DNA of 64,000 nt from Synechococcus sp. PROS-7-1. GTDB lineage: Bacteria; Cyanobacteriota; Cyanobacteriia; PCC-6307; Cyanobiaceae. Under the pieces are notes generated by a model. That model was not told the DNA's origin. It saw only the letters and a list, made by a program, of their open reading frames with translations, and did no database searches. The DNA is taken from assembly GCF_014279795.1 (NCBI RefSeq), contig NZ_CP047945.1, positions 1,012,572-1,076,571 on the forward strand. The letters are read 5' to 3'. Of this stretch, positions 16,490 to 26,448 are shown piece by piece. The translations under genes and the position numbers were made by a program. Position 1 is the stretch's first letter. Each line of letters starts with the position of its first letter.

Positions 16490-16832
16490 GTTCGTCGTCG
16501 GGGCCGATGGCCATGTCTTCGTCGCCGAACATCGCTTCTTCCAATTCCTTGCGCTGCTCCATCTGACGCAGGAAATACCCCGTCATCATTGCGGAGGCCA
16601 GCATGTTGGCCAGGTTGTCGCGATTGGCGGTGACCTTCACTTCGAACTGCTCTCCAGGAAGCATTCCCAGCAGACCCTGCACGTTGTGTCGGATCACATC
16701 CTGAATGTCGTTGCTCGCGGATTTCGCGACGCGTTGCAGCACATCAGGCGATTGATCCTGCAGGTACTGAATCAGTCCGTTGACGGGTTGTCCGTCCTGG
16801 CTGTCCGTGGTCAGGAACTCCGGGTTGAACAT
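16479..16832 (-). CDS. DUF760 domain protein
   Basis: 117 residues from ATG 16832. It matches the cyanobacterial and plastid DUF760 family: L-I-Q-Y-L-Q-D-Q-S-P-D-V near residue 25, and V-T-A-N-R-D-N-L-A-N-M-L-A-S-A-M-M-T-G-Y-F-L in the middle. The Asp/Glu-rich tail is acidic. Soluble, no signal peptide; function unknown. It starts 15 bp after the signal peptidase stop and is probably in the same transcript. Its 3' end overlaps the converging DUF4336 gene by 11 bp. Confidence 0.85.
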   Translation of the reverse strand: MFNPEFLTTDSQDGQPVNGLIQYLQDQSPDVLQRVAKSASNDIQDVIRHNVQGLLGMLPGEQFEVKVTANRDNLANMLASAMMTGYFLRQMEQRKELEEAMFGDEDMAIGPDDELNL

Positions 16833-16846
16833 CCCGCCGCTCTCCG

Positions 16847-17464
16847 TCAGGACCCTGAACCTATCGCAGCTGTGTGCTGCGTCACAGTTGAATCCGGTTG
16901 TGAGAACCGAATCGGACCGAACCGTGCCAGGGGCCAGTAGCGCCACACAGCTGTTCCGATCACCAGGTTGTCCGGCAGGGAGCCCCACAGATGGGAGTCG
17001 AGACTGGCATTGCGGTTGTCGCCCATCACCCACACCGTGCCATCAGGCACGGTGATTGGTTCCATGGCGTAGTCGATCGCTTCATCCAGCCAGGGCTCGT
17101 TCACCACGCTGTTGTTGCGCAGCAGCTGTCCATCACGAACCTCGAGCTGATCGCCGGGCAAACCCACCACCCGTTTGATCAGCGCCGCATTCGGGTCGTA
17201 GCCGGCAGCTGCCAGTTGGGGAGGAACGGCGAAGACCACGATGCTGTTCAGGGGCAGGGTCTGGTGGGTGGCGCGATCGAACCTCGGCCTCAGCTTTTCC
17301 ACCAGAATTCGATCCTGGAGCTGCAGGGTTGGCAGCATCGACCCTGATGGAATCCAGCGAGGTTCCAGCACCTGCCAGCGCAGCAGCAGTGCCAGAACGA
17401 CCCACAGCAGCAGGGAGATCCAGCCACTCCGGCGTGAGTCGGTCTGATCGGGTTGGCTGGGCAT
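16847..17464 (-). CDS. lepB: signal peptidase I
   Basis: 205 residues. One N-terminal membrane anchor (about 15-32) is followed by the catalytic Ser near 42 (P-S-G-S-M-L-P-T) and the general-base Lys near 97 (A-L-I-K-R-V-V-G-L-P-G-D). The box E motif G-D-N-R-N-A-S-L-D-S lies at about 149-158. The enzyme cleaves Sec and Tat signal peptides at the outer face of the cytoplasmic or thylakoid membrane. Length is normal for cyanobacterial type I peptidases with a single anchor. The start ATG 17464 lies about 95 bp from the divergent menD start. Confidence 0.93.
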   Translation of the reverse strand: MPSQPDQTDSRRSGWISLLLWVVLALLLRWQVLEPRWIPSGSMLPTLQLQDRILVEKLRPRFDRATHQTLPLNSIVVFAVPPQLAAAGYDPNAALIKRVVGLPGDQLEVRDGQLLRNNSVVNEPWLDEAIDYAMEPITVPDGTVWVMGDNRNASLDSHLWGSLPDNLVIGTAVWRYWPLARFGPIRFSQPDSTVTQHTAAIGSGS

Positions 17465-17557
17465 CGAAGGGACGGACCCGGGGGTAGGCGCTGAACGAGG
17501 ATCGCATCAGCGCTGCCGATCGGTCTGAGCCACGCCATCGCCAATCTCAAGGCAGCT

Positions 17558-19294
17558 GTGAGCCTCCTGGCCCATTTGCAGCACCAGGGACTTCGGCAGA
17601 TTGTGCTCTGCCCTGGCAGCCGTTCCGCACCTCTGGCCCTGGCGGCCGGCGGCTTGGCCAGGCAGGGGGGGCTGACGTTGGTGACCGCGATCGATGAGCG
17701 TTCAGCTGGTTTTCATGCGCTCGGGCTCGCCCTGGCGTCCGGTCGTGCCACAGCGGTGATCACCACGTCTGGGACGGCTGTGGCCAATCTTCTGCCCGCA
17801 GCCGTCGAGGCTGATCGTTCCTGCATTCCCCTGCTGCTGCTCACGGCCGACCGACCGACGCGCCTGAAGGACTGCGGCGCCAACCAAACCGTGAATCAGG
17901 AGCAGTTTCTTGCTCCTGTTTGCCGCGCGTTTCTGAGCACCCCAGGCGAGGGGCTTCACCACCAGGGCGACGTTCAGCTGCAGACCCTGGCGTCGACGCT
18001 CTGGGAGAGGGCGCTGGGATCGGCTGGGCCCGTGCACCTGAATGTGCCGTTCGAGGAACCACTCCATCCCAGCGAGAGCGAGCAGCAGGCGTTTTGGTCG
18101 GCGTGGCAACTCCTACCGGCCGCTGGTGGCGAGCGTTGTCCTGCTGAGCCACTCCCCACACCCTGGGATGGTCCGGTTCCGGACTGGTCCCGTCCGGGCG
18201 TGGTGGTGGCAGGACCCTGGCGTGGTCTGCAGGCGGACCTTCCGGCTTACCAGCGGGCGTTGCAGGAGTTGGCCCTCACCAGCGGCTGGCCTGTGCTGTT
18301 GGATCCTCTGGCTGCTGCACCCCAGGACTTACCGGGGGTGATCCGCTATTGGGACCTGATGCTGCCGGCCGGATTGCCCACGCCTGAGCCGTCGCTTCAG
18401 GTGTTGCGCCTCGGTCCTCTCCCGGCCAGCCGCCGGCTTGAAGCCTGGCTGCGCGCGCTGGGACCAGGCCAATGGCTCATCAGTGAGGGGGACTGCCGCA
18501 GCCTCGACCCCCTGGGCCTTGCCAGCCAGTGCAGCCTGGGGCTGTCCAGCTGGTGGCAGGGCGTTTGTCCCCAGCAGGTGCGTACTGGGGAGCGTCCGAG
18601 CGCCTTGCTCACGGCATGGCGTGCCTTGGAGGCGAGTGTGGAGCGTGCGCTCGCCCAGCACTTGCCCCCAGCCGGCCCTGTCAGCGAACCGGCCTTGATG
18701 CGGCGTCTGCCGCAGCTGTTGCCGCCAGCCCTGCCCGTGATGCTGGCCGCCAGCAGTCCCGTGCGGGACTGGCTGGCTTTTGCAGCAGCCGACTCCGGCC
18801 AACGCCGGTGCTTCAGTTTTCGCGGAGCCTCCGGCATCGATGGCACTCTCTCCCTCGCGGTCGGTCTGTCCCGGGAGCTCGGCCCCCTGGTGCTGCTCAC
18901 CGGCGATCTGGCACTCCTGCACGACAGCAATGGCTGGCTGTTGGCGTCGGCCTCAGCTCCGCCTCTGTTGGTGCTGTTGATCGACAACGGCGGCGGCGGG
19001 ATCTTCGGGCAACTGCCGATTCCAACCGTGCCGGCCGCTGCGTTTGACCATCTGTTCGCCATGCCCCAGGCCGTGGATCCACTGGCGTTGGCCAGGGCCC
19101 ACGGCGTGCCCACCCGTCAGCTGGCCTGCCTCGAGGATCTGCCCCATGCCCTGGAGTGGGGACTGGACCAGAGGCGACCGGTGCTGCTGCGGGTCTGTAC
19201 GAATCGCATGGCTGATGCCGCCCTGCGGCAGAGGCTGCGGCGAGAGGTGGAACAGGCGCTCTGCGCTGTTCAAGGCAGTACAAAAGAAGGCTGA
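17558..19294 (+). CDS. menD: SEPHCHC synthase, phylloquinone pathway
   Basis: About 578 residues from GTG 17558. A thiamine-diphosphate enzyme that joins 2-oxoglutarate and isochorismate in phylloquinone (menaquinone-type) synthesis. It shows [10 protein letters not shown] near residue 18, the ThDP-contacting Glu in [10 protein letters not shown] (E47), T-S-G-T-A-V-A-N, and the cofactor loop [11 protein letters not shown]. The frame stays open upstream to 17495 and encodes a family-like A-I-A-N-L-K-A-A. The real N-terminus may therefore be 15-20 residues longer, though no standard start codon is seen. menB follows 14 bp later. Confidence 0.93.
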   Translation: MSLLAHLQHQGLRQIVLCPGSRSAPLALAAGGLARQGGLTLVTAIDERSAGFHALGLALASGRATAVITTSGTAVANLLPAAVEADRSCIPLLLLTADRPTRLKDCGANQTVNQEQFLAPVCRAFLSTPGEGLHHQGDVQLQTLASTLWERALGSAGPVHLNVPFEEPLHPSESEQQAFWSAWQLLPAAGGERCPAEPLPTPWDGPVPDWSRPGVVVAGPWRGLQADLPAYQRALQELALTSGWPVLLDPLAAAPQDLPGVIRYWDLMLPAGLPTPEPSLQVLRLGPLPASRRLEAWLRALGPGQWLISEGDCRSLDPLGLASQCSLGLSSWWQGVCPQQVRTGERPSALLTAWRALEASVERALAQHLPPAGPVSEPALMRRLPQLLPPALPVMLAASSPVRDWLAFAAADSGQRRCFSFRGASGIDGTLSLAVGLSRELGPLVLLTGDLALLHDSNGWLLASASAPPLLVLLIDNGGGGIFGQLPIPTVPAAAFDHLFAMPQAVDPLALARAHGVPTRQLACLEDLPHALEWGLDQRRPVLLRVCTNRMADAALRQRLRREVEQALCAVQGSTKEG

Positions 19295-19308
19295 TCTCCA
19301 CCGCCTCC

Positions 19309-20184
19309 ATGGCCGATCCCACCTCCCAATCCGTGCTTCCTGGTGATCCGGGTGTGGTGTGGCAGCCCTGGGGGGATTACAGCGACGTGCTGCTGCATCG
19401 AGCCCAGCCGGGCATCGCGCGGGTGGCCATCAATCGCCCGCACAAGCGCAATGCCTTTCGCCCCCGCACGGTGGTGGAACTCTGTGATGCCTTCACCCGC
19501 ATCCGCGACGACAGCAGCATCGGCGTGGTGCTGTTCACCGGTGTCGGTCCTGCGGACGATGGTGGCTATGCCTTCTGCGCCGGTGGCGACCAGAGCGTGC
19601 GCGGTGATGGCGGCTATCTCGATGAGGACGGCCTGCCCAGGCTGAATGTGCTCGACTTGCAGCGGATCATCCGCAGCCTGCCCAAGGTGGTGATTGCCCT
19701 GGTGGCTGGCTATGCCATCGGTGGCGGACAGGTGCTGCATCTGCTCTGTGATCTAAGCCTTGCCGCAGAGAATGCCGTGTTCGGTCAAACCGGCCCGCGG
19801 GTCGGCAGCTTTGATGGCGGTTTCGGTGCCGGGTACTTGGCCCGGGTCGTGGGTCAGCGCAAGGCCAGGGAAATCTGGTTTCTCTGCCGTCGCTACGGAG
19901 CGGAGGAGGCCCTGCAGATGGGACTGGTCAATGCCATCGTTCCGTTGCACAAGCTTGAAGCTGAGGGCGTGCGTTGGGCCCTGGAGGTTCTGCAGCACAG
20001 CCCCACGGCGATCCGCTGCCTGAAGGCGTCCTTCAATGCCGAAACCGATGGCCTGGCGGGCATTCAGGAGCTGGCTGGTCAGGCCACCCATCTCTTCTAC
20101 CGAACGGAGGAGGGGCAGGAGGGGCGCAACGCCTTCCTTGAGAAGCGAGATCCTGATTTCTCGGCCTCCCCCTGGCTCCCCTAG
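19309..20184 (+). CDS. menB: 1,4-dihydroxy-2-naphthoyl-CoA synthase
   Basis: 291 residues. A crotonase-fold enzyme that cyclises o-succinylbenzoyl-CoA in the phylloquinone pathway used by photosystem I. It shows [11 protein letters not shown] near residue 45, the oxyanion stretch [21 protein letters not shown], and the MenB-specific [11 protein letters not shown]. Length is standard. It lies directly behind menD, so the two pathway steps are probably co-transcribed. Confidence 0.95.
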   Translation: MADPTSQSVLPGDPGVVWQPWGDYSDVLLHRAQPGIARVAINRPHKRNAFRPRTVVELCDAFTRIRDDSSIGVVLFTGVGPADDGGYAFCAGGDQSVRGDGGYLDEDGLPRLNVLDLQRIIRSLPKVVIALVAGYAIGGGQVLHLLCDLSLAAENAVFGQTGPRVGSFDGGFGAGYLARVVGQRKAREIWFLCRRYGAEEALQMGLVNAIVPLHKLEAEGVRWALEVLQHSPTAIRCLKASFNAETDGLAGIQELAGQATHLFYRTEEGQEGRNAFLEKRDPDFSASPWLP

Positions 20185-20223
20185 CTAAAAAAGTTGCATC
20201 GTTCACTCCGTCTCGGCGCCGCG

Positions 20224-20880
20224 ATGCTCCAACGCATCCTTCCAGCAACTTTTTCACTGCTTGCCTTGGTTGCGCTCCAGCCGCTCGCCTCGCTGAGGGC
20301 TGTCAAGGCGGCCGATCTCCCCCAGGTTGAGGCGCCTGAGACTTCAACAGAACGGGAACCGGATCCGATTCCTCCCCTGGCAGCACCGGTGAGCGATGCC
20401 GATTCGATGGCCCGCGTCCCGGCGGATCTCCTGCAGCGTGTGGGGCTGCAACTTGTGCTCGATCGCCAGCACCGGCAGGTGCTTGTGCTCCACGATGGTT
20501 TACTCACGCGCCGATTCCCCGCGGCCGTGGGCACGGTTGGCTGGGAAACCCCTGCTGGGCGGTTCCGTGTGATGCAGAAGGTGAAAGAGCCGGTATGGAC
20601 GCACCCTGTCAGCGGCGAACTGTTGGGCCCGGAGGAGGCCACCAATCCGTTGGGATCCCGATGGATCGGCTTTCATCGCGACTGTAAGGGCCGCGAAGGA
20701 TGGGATGGTGAGCAGTATCTCGATATCGATGGCTGCACGGTGGCAGGGTTTCATGGCACCCCCTACCGCTGGACGGTGGGACGGGCTGTGTCCCATGGCT
20801 GTGTTCGCCTTTACGAAGAGAACGTGCAGGAGATCTTTGAGATGGTCCGGGTCGGCACTCCCGTGACAGTGCTTCCTTGA
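20224..20880 (+). CDS. L,D-transpeptidase (YkuD domain), exported
   Basis: About 218 residues from ATG 20224. A signal peptide (about 1-29, ending V-K-A-A) is followed by a Pro/Glu-rich linker and a YkuD catalytic domain. The motif is complete: H177 (G-F-H-G-T-P), then S-H-G-C-V-R-L with H191, C193 and R195. Such enzymes form 3-3 cross-links in peptidoglycan or attach proteins to it, using the Cys as nucleophile. It stands alone between menB and glgA on the same strand. Its particular role is not evident. Confidence 0.88.
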   Translation: MLQRILPATFSLLALVALQPLASLRAVKAADLPQVEAPETSTEREPDPIPPLAAPVSDADSMARVPADLLQRVGLQLVLDRQHRQVLVLHDGLLTRRFPAAVGTVGWETPAGRFRVMQKVKEPVWTHPVSGELLGPEEATNPLGSRWIGFHRDCKGREGWDGEQYLDIDGCTVAGFHGTPYRWTVGRAVSHGCVRLYEENVQEIFEMVRVGTPVTVLP

Positions 20881-20941
20881 CCGACCTCTGAACCCAGCTG
20901 TATGCGCTTAAAGTCGCGCCGCCCAACCGGTTTGACTGACC

Positions 20942-22516
20942 ATGCGCGTGCTCTTTGCTGCCGCCGAATGTGCACCGATGGTGAAGGTGGGTGGCATGGG
21001 CGATGTGGTCGGCTCGCTGCCGCCGGCCCTGGCACAGCTCGGTCACGATGTGCGCTTGATCTTGCCTGGTTACGGCAAGCTTTGGAGCTCTCTCGACATC
21101 CCTGCGGAACCGATCTGGCGTGCCCAGACCATGGGGACGGAATTCGCTGTCTTTGAGACGCGACACCCTACGAATGGTTTGCCGCTCTACCTAGTGGGTC
21201 ACCCTGTGTTTGATCCCGAGCGGATCTATGGCGGTGAAGACGAAGATTGGCGGTTCACTTTCTTCGCCAGCGCAACGGCGGAATTCGCCTGGAATGTCTG
21301 GAAGCCCCAGGTTCTGCATTGCCACGACTGGCACACCGGCATGATTCCGGTGTGGATGCACCAGGATCCTGAGATCAGCACGGTGTTCACGATCCACAAC
21401 CTCAAGTACCAGGGACCCTGGCGCTGGAAGCTGGATCGCATCACCTGGTGTCCCTGGTACATGCAGGGAGACCACACCATGGCCGCTGCGCTTCTTTACG
21501 CCGATCGGGTCAACGCCGTATCGCCCACCTACGCCCAGGAAATCCGCACCTCTGAATACGGCGAGAAGTTAGAGGGCTTGCTCAACTACATCTCCGGCAA
21601 GCTGCGCGGCATTCTCAACGGCATCGATCTCGAGGCCTGGAATCCAGCCACAGACAAGGCTTTGCCGGCGACCTTCAGCTCCACCAACCTGGCTGGGAAA
21701 GCCACCTGCAAGCAGGTCCTGCAGGAACGCATGGGACTGGCAGTGAACCCTGACACCTTCCTGGTGGGCATGGTGAGCCGTCTGGTGGATCAAAAGGGAG
21801 TGGATCTGCTGCTGCAGGTGGCGGACCGTCTTCTCGCCTATACCGATTCACAGATTGTTGTTCTGGGAACCGGGGATCGTGGTCTGGAGTCCGGTCTGTG
21901 GCAACTGGCCTCACGCCACCCAGGACGTGTTGCCGTCTTCCTCACCTACGACGATGCCCTTTCGCGTTTGATTTATGCAGGCAGCGATGCCTTCCTGATG
22001 CCCAGCCGCTTCGAACCCTGCGGCATCAGTCAGCTCTATGCCATGCGCTATGGCTGCGTGCCTGTGGTGCGCAAGGTTGGCGGGTTGGTGGACACGGTGC
22101 CCCCCCACGATCCCCGGCAGAAGACCGGTACGGGATTCTGCTTCGACCGATTCGAGCCAGTGGATTTCTACACCGCCTTGGTTCGTGCCTGGGAGGCCTT
22201 CCGCCATCAGGAGAGTTGGAAGGATCTTCAGCTGCGGGGGATGGAGCAGGACTACAGCTGGGCTCGTTCAGCACTGGAGTACGACCATCTGTACCGCGAT
22301 GTTTGCGGCCTCAAGGAGCCCAGTCCTGATGCTGCTGCAGTGGAGCAGTTTTCCCAGGGTCAGGAAGCCGATCCCTCCCGTCACGGTGGAGCCCCACAGG
22401 CTCTCTCCCCTGCTGATGAAGGCCCCATCGAAAGCAGCGAGGCATCGAGTGCATCAACCCCGGTGCGCACCAGTCGTAACCCCCTCGCCAGGCTGCTCGG
22501 CAAACAGCGACGATGA
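20942..22516 (+). CDS. glgA: glycogen synthase (ADP-glucose)
   Basis: 524 residues, a GT5 family glycosyltransferase extending alpha-1,4-glucan from ADP-glucose. The ADP-glucose-binding K-V-G-G-M-G-D sits at residues 15-21. H-D-W-H-T-G, the C-terminal [12 protein letters not shown] and G-G-L-V-D-T-V are all visible. The last 50 or so residues are a low-complexity Ser/Ala/Pro tail ending in basic residues, beyond the usual family end. The following gene starts within 10 bp. Confidence 0.95.
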   Translation: MRVLFAAAECAPMVKVGGMGDVVGSLPPALAQLGHDVRLILPGYGKLWSSLDIPAEPIWRAQTMGTEFAVFETRHPTNGLPLYLVGHPVFDPERIYGGEDEDWRFTFFASATAEFAWNVWKPQVLHCHDWHTGMIPVWMHQDPEISTVFTIHNLKYQGPWRWKLDRITWCPWYMQGDHTMAAALLYADRVNAVSPTYAQEIRTSEYGEKLEGLLNYISGKLRGILNGIDLEAWNPATDKALPATFSSTNLAGKATCKQVLQERMGLAVNPDTFLVGMVSRLVDQKGVDLLLQVADRLLAYTDSQIVVLGTGDRGLESGLWQLASRHPGRVAVFLTYDDALSRLIYAGSDAFLMPSRFEPCGISQLYAMRYGCVPVVRKVGGLVDTVPPHDPRQKTGTGFCFDRFEPVDFYTALVRAWEAFRHQESWKDLQLRGMEQDYSWARSALEYDHLYRDVCGLKEPSPDAAAVEQFSQGQEADPSRHGGAPQALSPADEGPIESSEASSASTPVRTSRNPLARLLGKQRR

Positions 22517-22522
22517 TTGTGT

Positions 22523-23278
22523 ATGGCTGAACCCCAGGACAAAGGCGCCTTACCAGCTCCCTACCAGAGTCCATGGGAAGCCCTGCGCCGTGATGTGCCC
22601 GCTGCACTGGCTGACTTGCGCCTACGGGCTCAGGAACTCTGGCGCCGCAATCGGGAGGGAGATCTCTCCACACCGGCGTTCTGGCCCGAGGATCTAGCGC
22701 CTCTGTTCTGGCCGCTGCTCCTGGTGCTCGTGGTCGCCTTGCTGGTGTTGGGGGGACTGCAGCTCAAGGGAGCGCTCGCGCCTGAGGAGGCCCCGGATCC
22801 TCCAGGCATCGAGCGCATTCTCACCACACCACTGCCCGAGGCCAAACCTCTGGCAGCGATTCCGGAGCCCGTGCCGTCTGAGCCTGTTGCTGCTCCCATC
22901 GATCCTCCTCAGGATCTGTCACTCGATTCCATCGCTGCCGAACCTGCGGCTGCCGAGCCAGAGGTCCCGCTGTTGCAGGTCACCCCCCTCCTCAGGCTTC
23001 TGGCTGATGCGGATCGTGATTCCGCCCTCCCGGAGGGCTTGCTGCTGACAGCGCAACCGGTCCCGGAGCGCAATGGAGCTGTGCTGACGCTTGATGCCAA
23101 GCAGTGGGCGGCCCTGGCGCCATCCCAACGGCTTGATCGCACTGAAGCCTGGTGGCAGCAGCTTCAGGAGGAGGGTTACGACGATCTCACCCTGGAGGAT
23201 GCCGGCCACCATCTGCTGGCACGGCCATCCCGCGTCGGCAACGGCATGATCATGTTCGATCCGCAGAAAACACCGTGA
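22523..23278 (+). CDS. single-pass membrane protein, cyanobacterial hypothetical
   Basis: 251 residues from ATG 22523; a GTG at 22517 directly after the glgA stop is also in frame. The cytoplasmic N-terminal 60 residues are followed by one membrane helix (F-W-P-L-L-L-V-L-V-V-A-L-L-V-L-G-G). A long Pro/Glu/Ala-rich stretch leads to a C-terminal domain (about 165-245) with W-W-Q-Q-L-Q-E-E-G-Y and L-L-A-R-P. The stop overlaps the murF start (GTGA). No known family is recognised. The link to murF suggests an envelope role, which is only a contextual guess. Confidence 0.75.
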   Translation: MAEPQDKGALPAPYQSPWEALRRDVPAALADLRLRAQELWRRNREGDLSTPAFWPEDLAPLFWPLLLVLVVALLVLGGLQLKGALAPEEAPDPPGIERILTTPLPEAKPLAAIPEPVPSEPVAAPIDPPQDLSLDSIAAEPAAAEPEVPLLQVTPLLRLLADADRDSALPEGLLLTAQPVPERNGAVLTLDAKQWAALAPSQRLDRTEAWWQQLQEEGYDDLTLEDAGHHLLARPSRVGNGMIMFDPQKTP

Positions 23279-24690
23279 CACTGCAGCTCTCCCAGCTGGT
23301 GGAGCTCTGGGGGCAGCCCCTCTGGGCGGGTGGTCCTTCCCCGGATCTGTCGCAGGCCCTTGGACCGGTCTGCACCGATAGCCGCACACTGGAGCCGGGA
23401 TCGTTCTTCATCCCGCTGCGCGGGGAGCGATTCGATGGCCATCGCTTTCTCAGCAGTGCTGCTGAGAAAGGAGCACAGGCTGCCTTTGTGGCCAGCGACT
23501 GCGCCCATGCTGTGCCAGACGGGCTGCTGCACTGGAAAGTGGCGGACACGCTCGAGGCCTACCAACAGCTGGCCACCCTCCATCGCCGCCAACTGAACGC
23601 TGCCGTGGTGGCAGTGACCGGATCAGCCGGAAAAACCACCACCCGCGAATTGATTCGCTCGGCACTGGCACCCCTGGGCGATGTGCAAGCCAGCGACAGC
23701 AACAACAACAACGACATCGGTGTGCCGCTCACCCTCCTTGGAGCGCACCGCGACCATGCGGCCGTGGTTGTGGAGATGGGAATGCGCGGAGCCGGTGAGA
23801 TTGAACGTCTCTCCTGTTGTGCGGAACCGGAGATCGCTGTGATCACCAATATCGGCACGGCGCACATCGGGCGGCTCGGGAGCCGCGCGGCCATTGCCTC
23901 CGCGAAATGTGAGATCACTGCCGCACTCTCGCCCCGTGGGGTTGTGGTGATCCCGGCTGGCGATGCGCTTCTGGAGGATGCGTTATCGCGCTGCTGGACG
24001 GGCCGCATTCTGCGCGTTGCCCTCGAGGGAGATGAGCCCGAGGGCGGCCCTGAGGTGAGTGGACTGACCTCAGCAGCGCTGCCGGATCCCGATCTTGTTG
24101 GTGATTTCCAGCCGGAGGATCAATCGCTGGCGTTCCAAGGTCTGCGCTTCCGCTGCCCTCTCGAGGGGCGTCACAACGCCCGCAACTTCATGTTGGCTCT
24201 GGCGGTTGCGTCCGAACTCGAGGTGCCCCTGCACTCTCTTGAGGCCATGGATGTGGCGATGCCGGGTGGACGGAACAAGCGTCTGAGCGTGGGCGGCATT
24301 TCCCTGCTCGATGAGACCTACAACGCCTCACCGGAAGCGGTGTTGGCCGCTCTTGAATTGCTCGCTCACCAACCGGGGCGTCGCTTTGCTGTGTTGGGAA
24401 CCATGCTGGAGCTCGGCAGTCGCAGCGTTGAACTGCACCGGCGTGTGGCTCAGAGAGCTGTTGATCTCAAGCTCGATGGCCTGGTGGTCGTCGCGGACGG
24501 AGACGAAGGCGAGGCGATGGAGGCCACGGCTTGCTCCCTGGGTCGTTTTGCACGGGTTCAGACCCCTGAGGAAGCGGCTCTGCCTTTATGCGCATGGGTG
24601 AAGCCAGGAGACACGGTGCTGCTCAAGGCCAGCCGTGGTGTGGCGCTGGAGCGCCTGATTCCCCCCCTGCAGAACTCGTTGATCGGGTGA
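23275..24690 (+). CDS. murF: UDP-MurNAc-tripeptide-D-Ala-D-Ala ligase
   Basis: 471 residues from GTG 23275, chosen because it overlaps the upstream stop by 4 bp and aligns with the family N-terminus. Mur-ligase plan: N-terminal UDP-binding domain (C-T-D-S-R at about 33), ATP loop G-S-A-G-K-T-T at 116-122, N-N-N-N-D-I-G-V-P, N-I-G-T-A-H, and the C-terminal D-E-T-Y-N-A-S-P. It adds D-Ala-D-Ala to complete the cytoplasmic peptidoglycan precursor. Length is normal. Confidence 0.94.
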   Translation: MTLQLSQLVELWGQPLWAGGPSPDLSQALGPVCTDSRTLEPGSFFIPLRGERFDGHRFLSSAAEKGAQAAFVASDCAHAVPDGLLHWKVADTLEAYQQLATLHRRQLNAAVVAVTGSAGKTTTRELIRSALAPLGDVQASDSNNNNDIGVPLTLLGAHRDHAAVVVEMGMRGAGEIERLSCCAEPEIAVITNIGTAHIGRLGSRAAIASAKCEITAALSPRGVVVIPAGDALLEDALSRCWTGRILRVALEGDEPEGGPEVSGLTSAALPDPDLVGDFQPEDQSLAFQGLRFRCPLEGRHNARNFMLALAVASELEVPLHSLEAMDVAMPGGRNKRLSVGGISLLDETYNASPEAVLAALELLAHQPGRRFAVLGTMLELGSRSVELHRRVAQRAVDLKLDGLVVVADGDEGEAMEATACSLGRFARVQTPEEAALPLCAWVKPGDTVLLKASRGVALERLIPPLQNSLIG

Positions 24691-24885
24691 TCAGGCGGCC
24701 ATCAGGCTGGAGTGGCCCTCTTCGCAGCGGATCAGATCGATCGCGTTGGGGTGATCTTTGATGTACTTGATCATTTCCATGGCCAAGACCCGAGCCTCAA
24801 AAGCATCGCCGGCGTAATAGCAGCCCTCGATGCGATTGCTGTTGGCATCGCGGTAGCGCACGGTGTAGCGCTTGTGATCGTGCAT
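24691..24885 (-). CDS. small conserved hypothetical protein
   Basis: 64 residues, soluble, with R-Y-T-V-R-Y-R-D near the start and a helical A-F-E-A-R-V-L-A-M-E-M-I. It ends exactly where murF ends on the opposite strand. The composition looks like real protein and small proteins of this type occur in marine picocyanobacteria, but I recognise no family and propose no function. Confidence 0.6.
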   Translation of the reverse strand: MHDHKRYTVRYRDANSNRIEGCYYAGDAFEARVLAMEMIKYIKDHPNAIDLIRCEEGHSSLMAA

Positions 24886-25069
24886 GGATCCAGTGGATGG
24901 ATGCTTCCAACCTCACGCATCGAAGGCCCTTTGCCATCATCAGTTCGTGAAGAGATTCTGGTGATTTGAATAAGTTTCTTGGGAGTTAATTGTCCCTTGA
25001 ACTTGTCTTCTCAAGGGGGCAATCTGATGCGGAATCGCTGACTCTTAATGCAGCGCAATCACGTTTTTT
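24886..25069. other. intergenic, hairpin
   Basis: No gene seen. CCCTTGA at 24994-25000 and TCAAGGG at 25011-25017 can pair around a 10-nt loop, but neither side has a T-run. It might be a weak processing or termination signal behind glmU. Confidence 0.3.
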
Positions 25070-26413
25070 TCAGGAATTCCAGCCCTCTTTCACCCATTGT
25101 TTGGCACGACCCAGTGCCAGGGAGCCATTTGGAACATCTTTGGTGATCGTGGATCCTGCTCCGATCGTTACATCGGCGCCGATGGTGACCGGGGCGACCA
25201 GCACCGAATTGGCTCCTGTCTTGCTTCGGTCTCCGATCACGGTGCGGTGTTTGTTGACACCGTCGTAATTCGCGGTGATCGTTCCGGCGCCCACATTCAC
25301 GTCTGTTCCAAGTTCTGCATCACCGATGTAACTCAGGTGGTTCACCTTGGTGCCTGCGGCCAGGGTGCTCTTCTTCACTTCAACAAAGTTGCCGATGCGG
25401 CAGCCTTCGCCGATGTCTGCTGCCGGCCTCAGGTTGGCAAAAGGGCCAACCGCTACATCGCGAGCGACTTTGGCACCGCGGACCACCGAATGCAGCACGG
25501 TGACATTCTCGGCCAGTTCGGAATCCTCCAGCAGGCTGCCAGGTCCGAGGCGGCAGTTGTCGCCGATGCTGCACACACCACGCAGGTGGGTCTGAGGTTC
25601 GATCACAACGTCGCGTCCAAACCGGCATGACTCACTCAGGGTGCAGCTGGCTGGATCCACGAAGGTCACTCCCTGATCCATCCAATGGTCGCGAAGGCGC
25701 TGTTGGAGCAGGGTTTCGCACTGCGCTAGCTGACGACGGTTGTTGATTCCGTTCACTTCATCGGCGTCTGCCACCTCGAGATGCATGGCGCGCTCCAGCA
25801 TGGAGACGGTATCGGTTAGATACAGCTCACCCTGGTCGTTGTCGGTGCTGAGGTTGGGCAGCACGGCCAGGAGCTTGCTCCAGTTGAAGCAGTAGATGCC
25901 AGCGTTGGTCAGCGTGTTGCGTCGCTGCTCTTCGCTGCAATCACGGTGCTCAACAATGGCGCTCACGCGACCGTCGTCATCGGCGAAGACACGCCCGTAT
26001 CCAGTCGGATCGGCCAGACGTGCCGTGAGCAAGGTCACGTCGGCACCGCTGTTGCGGTGGGTCTCCACTAACTGCTCAATCGTTTCGGCTCGAAGCAAGG
26101 GAACGTCTCCATTCAGGACCAGCAATTCCCCGGTAAAGCTCTGAAGAGGAGCGATTAATTGCTGAACGGCATGGCCGGTTCCGTTCTGCGGTTGCTGGAG
26201 AACAAATTCCAGACCTTCGAGATGATTCAGTTGCTCTTCTACGCGTTCGGCTTGGTGCCCCACGATCAGGATCCGGCGTTCTGGTGCCAGTGTTCTGGCA
26301 CTGGCCAGAACCCGCTCCACCAGCGTGGCTCCTGCCAGGGGCTGCAGCACCTTTGGCAGAGCACTCTTCATGCGAGTGCCTTTTCCTGCGGCCAGAACGG
26401 CAACGGCGAGCAT
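25070..26413 (-). CDS. glmU: bifunctional UDP-GlcNAc pyrophosphorylase/GlcN-1-P acetyltransferase
   Basis: 447 residues. The N-terminal nucleotidyltransferase domain (1 to about 230) opens with [15 protein letters not shown] and contains Q-P-Q-N-G-T-G-H-A. The C-terminal left-handed beta-helix (about 250-440) has repeated hexapeptides and the acetyltransferase segment H-L-S-Y-I-G-D-A-E and N-Y-D-G-V-N-K-H. It makes UDP-GlcNAc for peptidoglycan and outer-membrane glycans in two steps. Standard length. The next gene upstream starts 36 bp away. Confidence 0.95.
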   Translation of the reverse strand: MLAVAVLAAGKGTRMKSALPKVLQPLAGATLVERVLASARTLAPERRILIVGHQAERVEEQLNHLEGLEFVLQQPQNGTGHAVQQLIAPLQSFTGELLVLNGDVPLLRAETIEQLVETHRNSGADVTLLTARLADPTGYGRVFADDDGRVSAIVEHRDCSEEQRRNTLTNAGIYCFNWSKLLAVLPNLSTDNDQGELYLTDTVSMLERAMHLEVADADEVNGINNRRQLAQCETLLQQRLRDHWMDQGVTFVDPASCTLSESCRFGRDVVIEPQTHLRGVCSIGDNCRLGPGSLLEDSELAENVTVLHSVVRGAKVARDVAVGPFANLRPAADIGEGCRIGNFVEVKKSTLAAGTKVNHLSYIGDAELGTDVNVGAGTITANYDGVNKHRTVIGDRSKTGANSVLVAPVTIGADVTIGAGSTITKDVPNGSLALGRAKQWVKEGWNS

Positions 26414-26448
26414 GGTCTGCAGAACGAACCCGGGGGAATCTACCGGGA

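Noticed and set aside
18329-19113. Long antisense frames across menD
   Set aside because: Arise from high GC; composition is Arg/Gly/Pro-rich and lacks motifs.
24994-25017. Terminator behind glmU
   Set aside because: A 7-bp stem exists but no T-run on either side; reported only as a hairpin in an intergenic entry.
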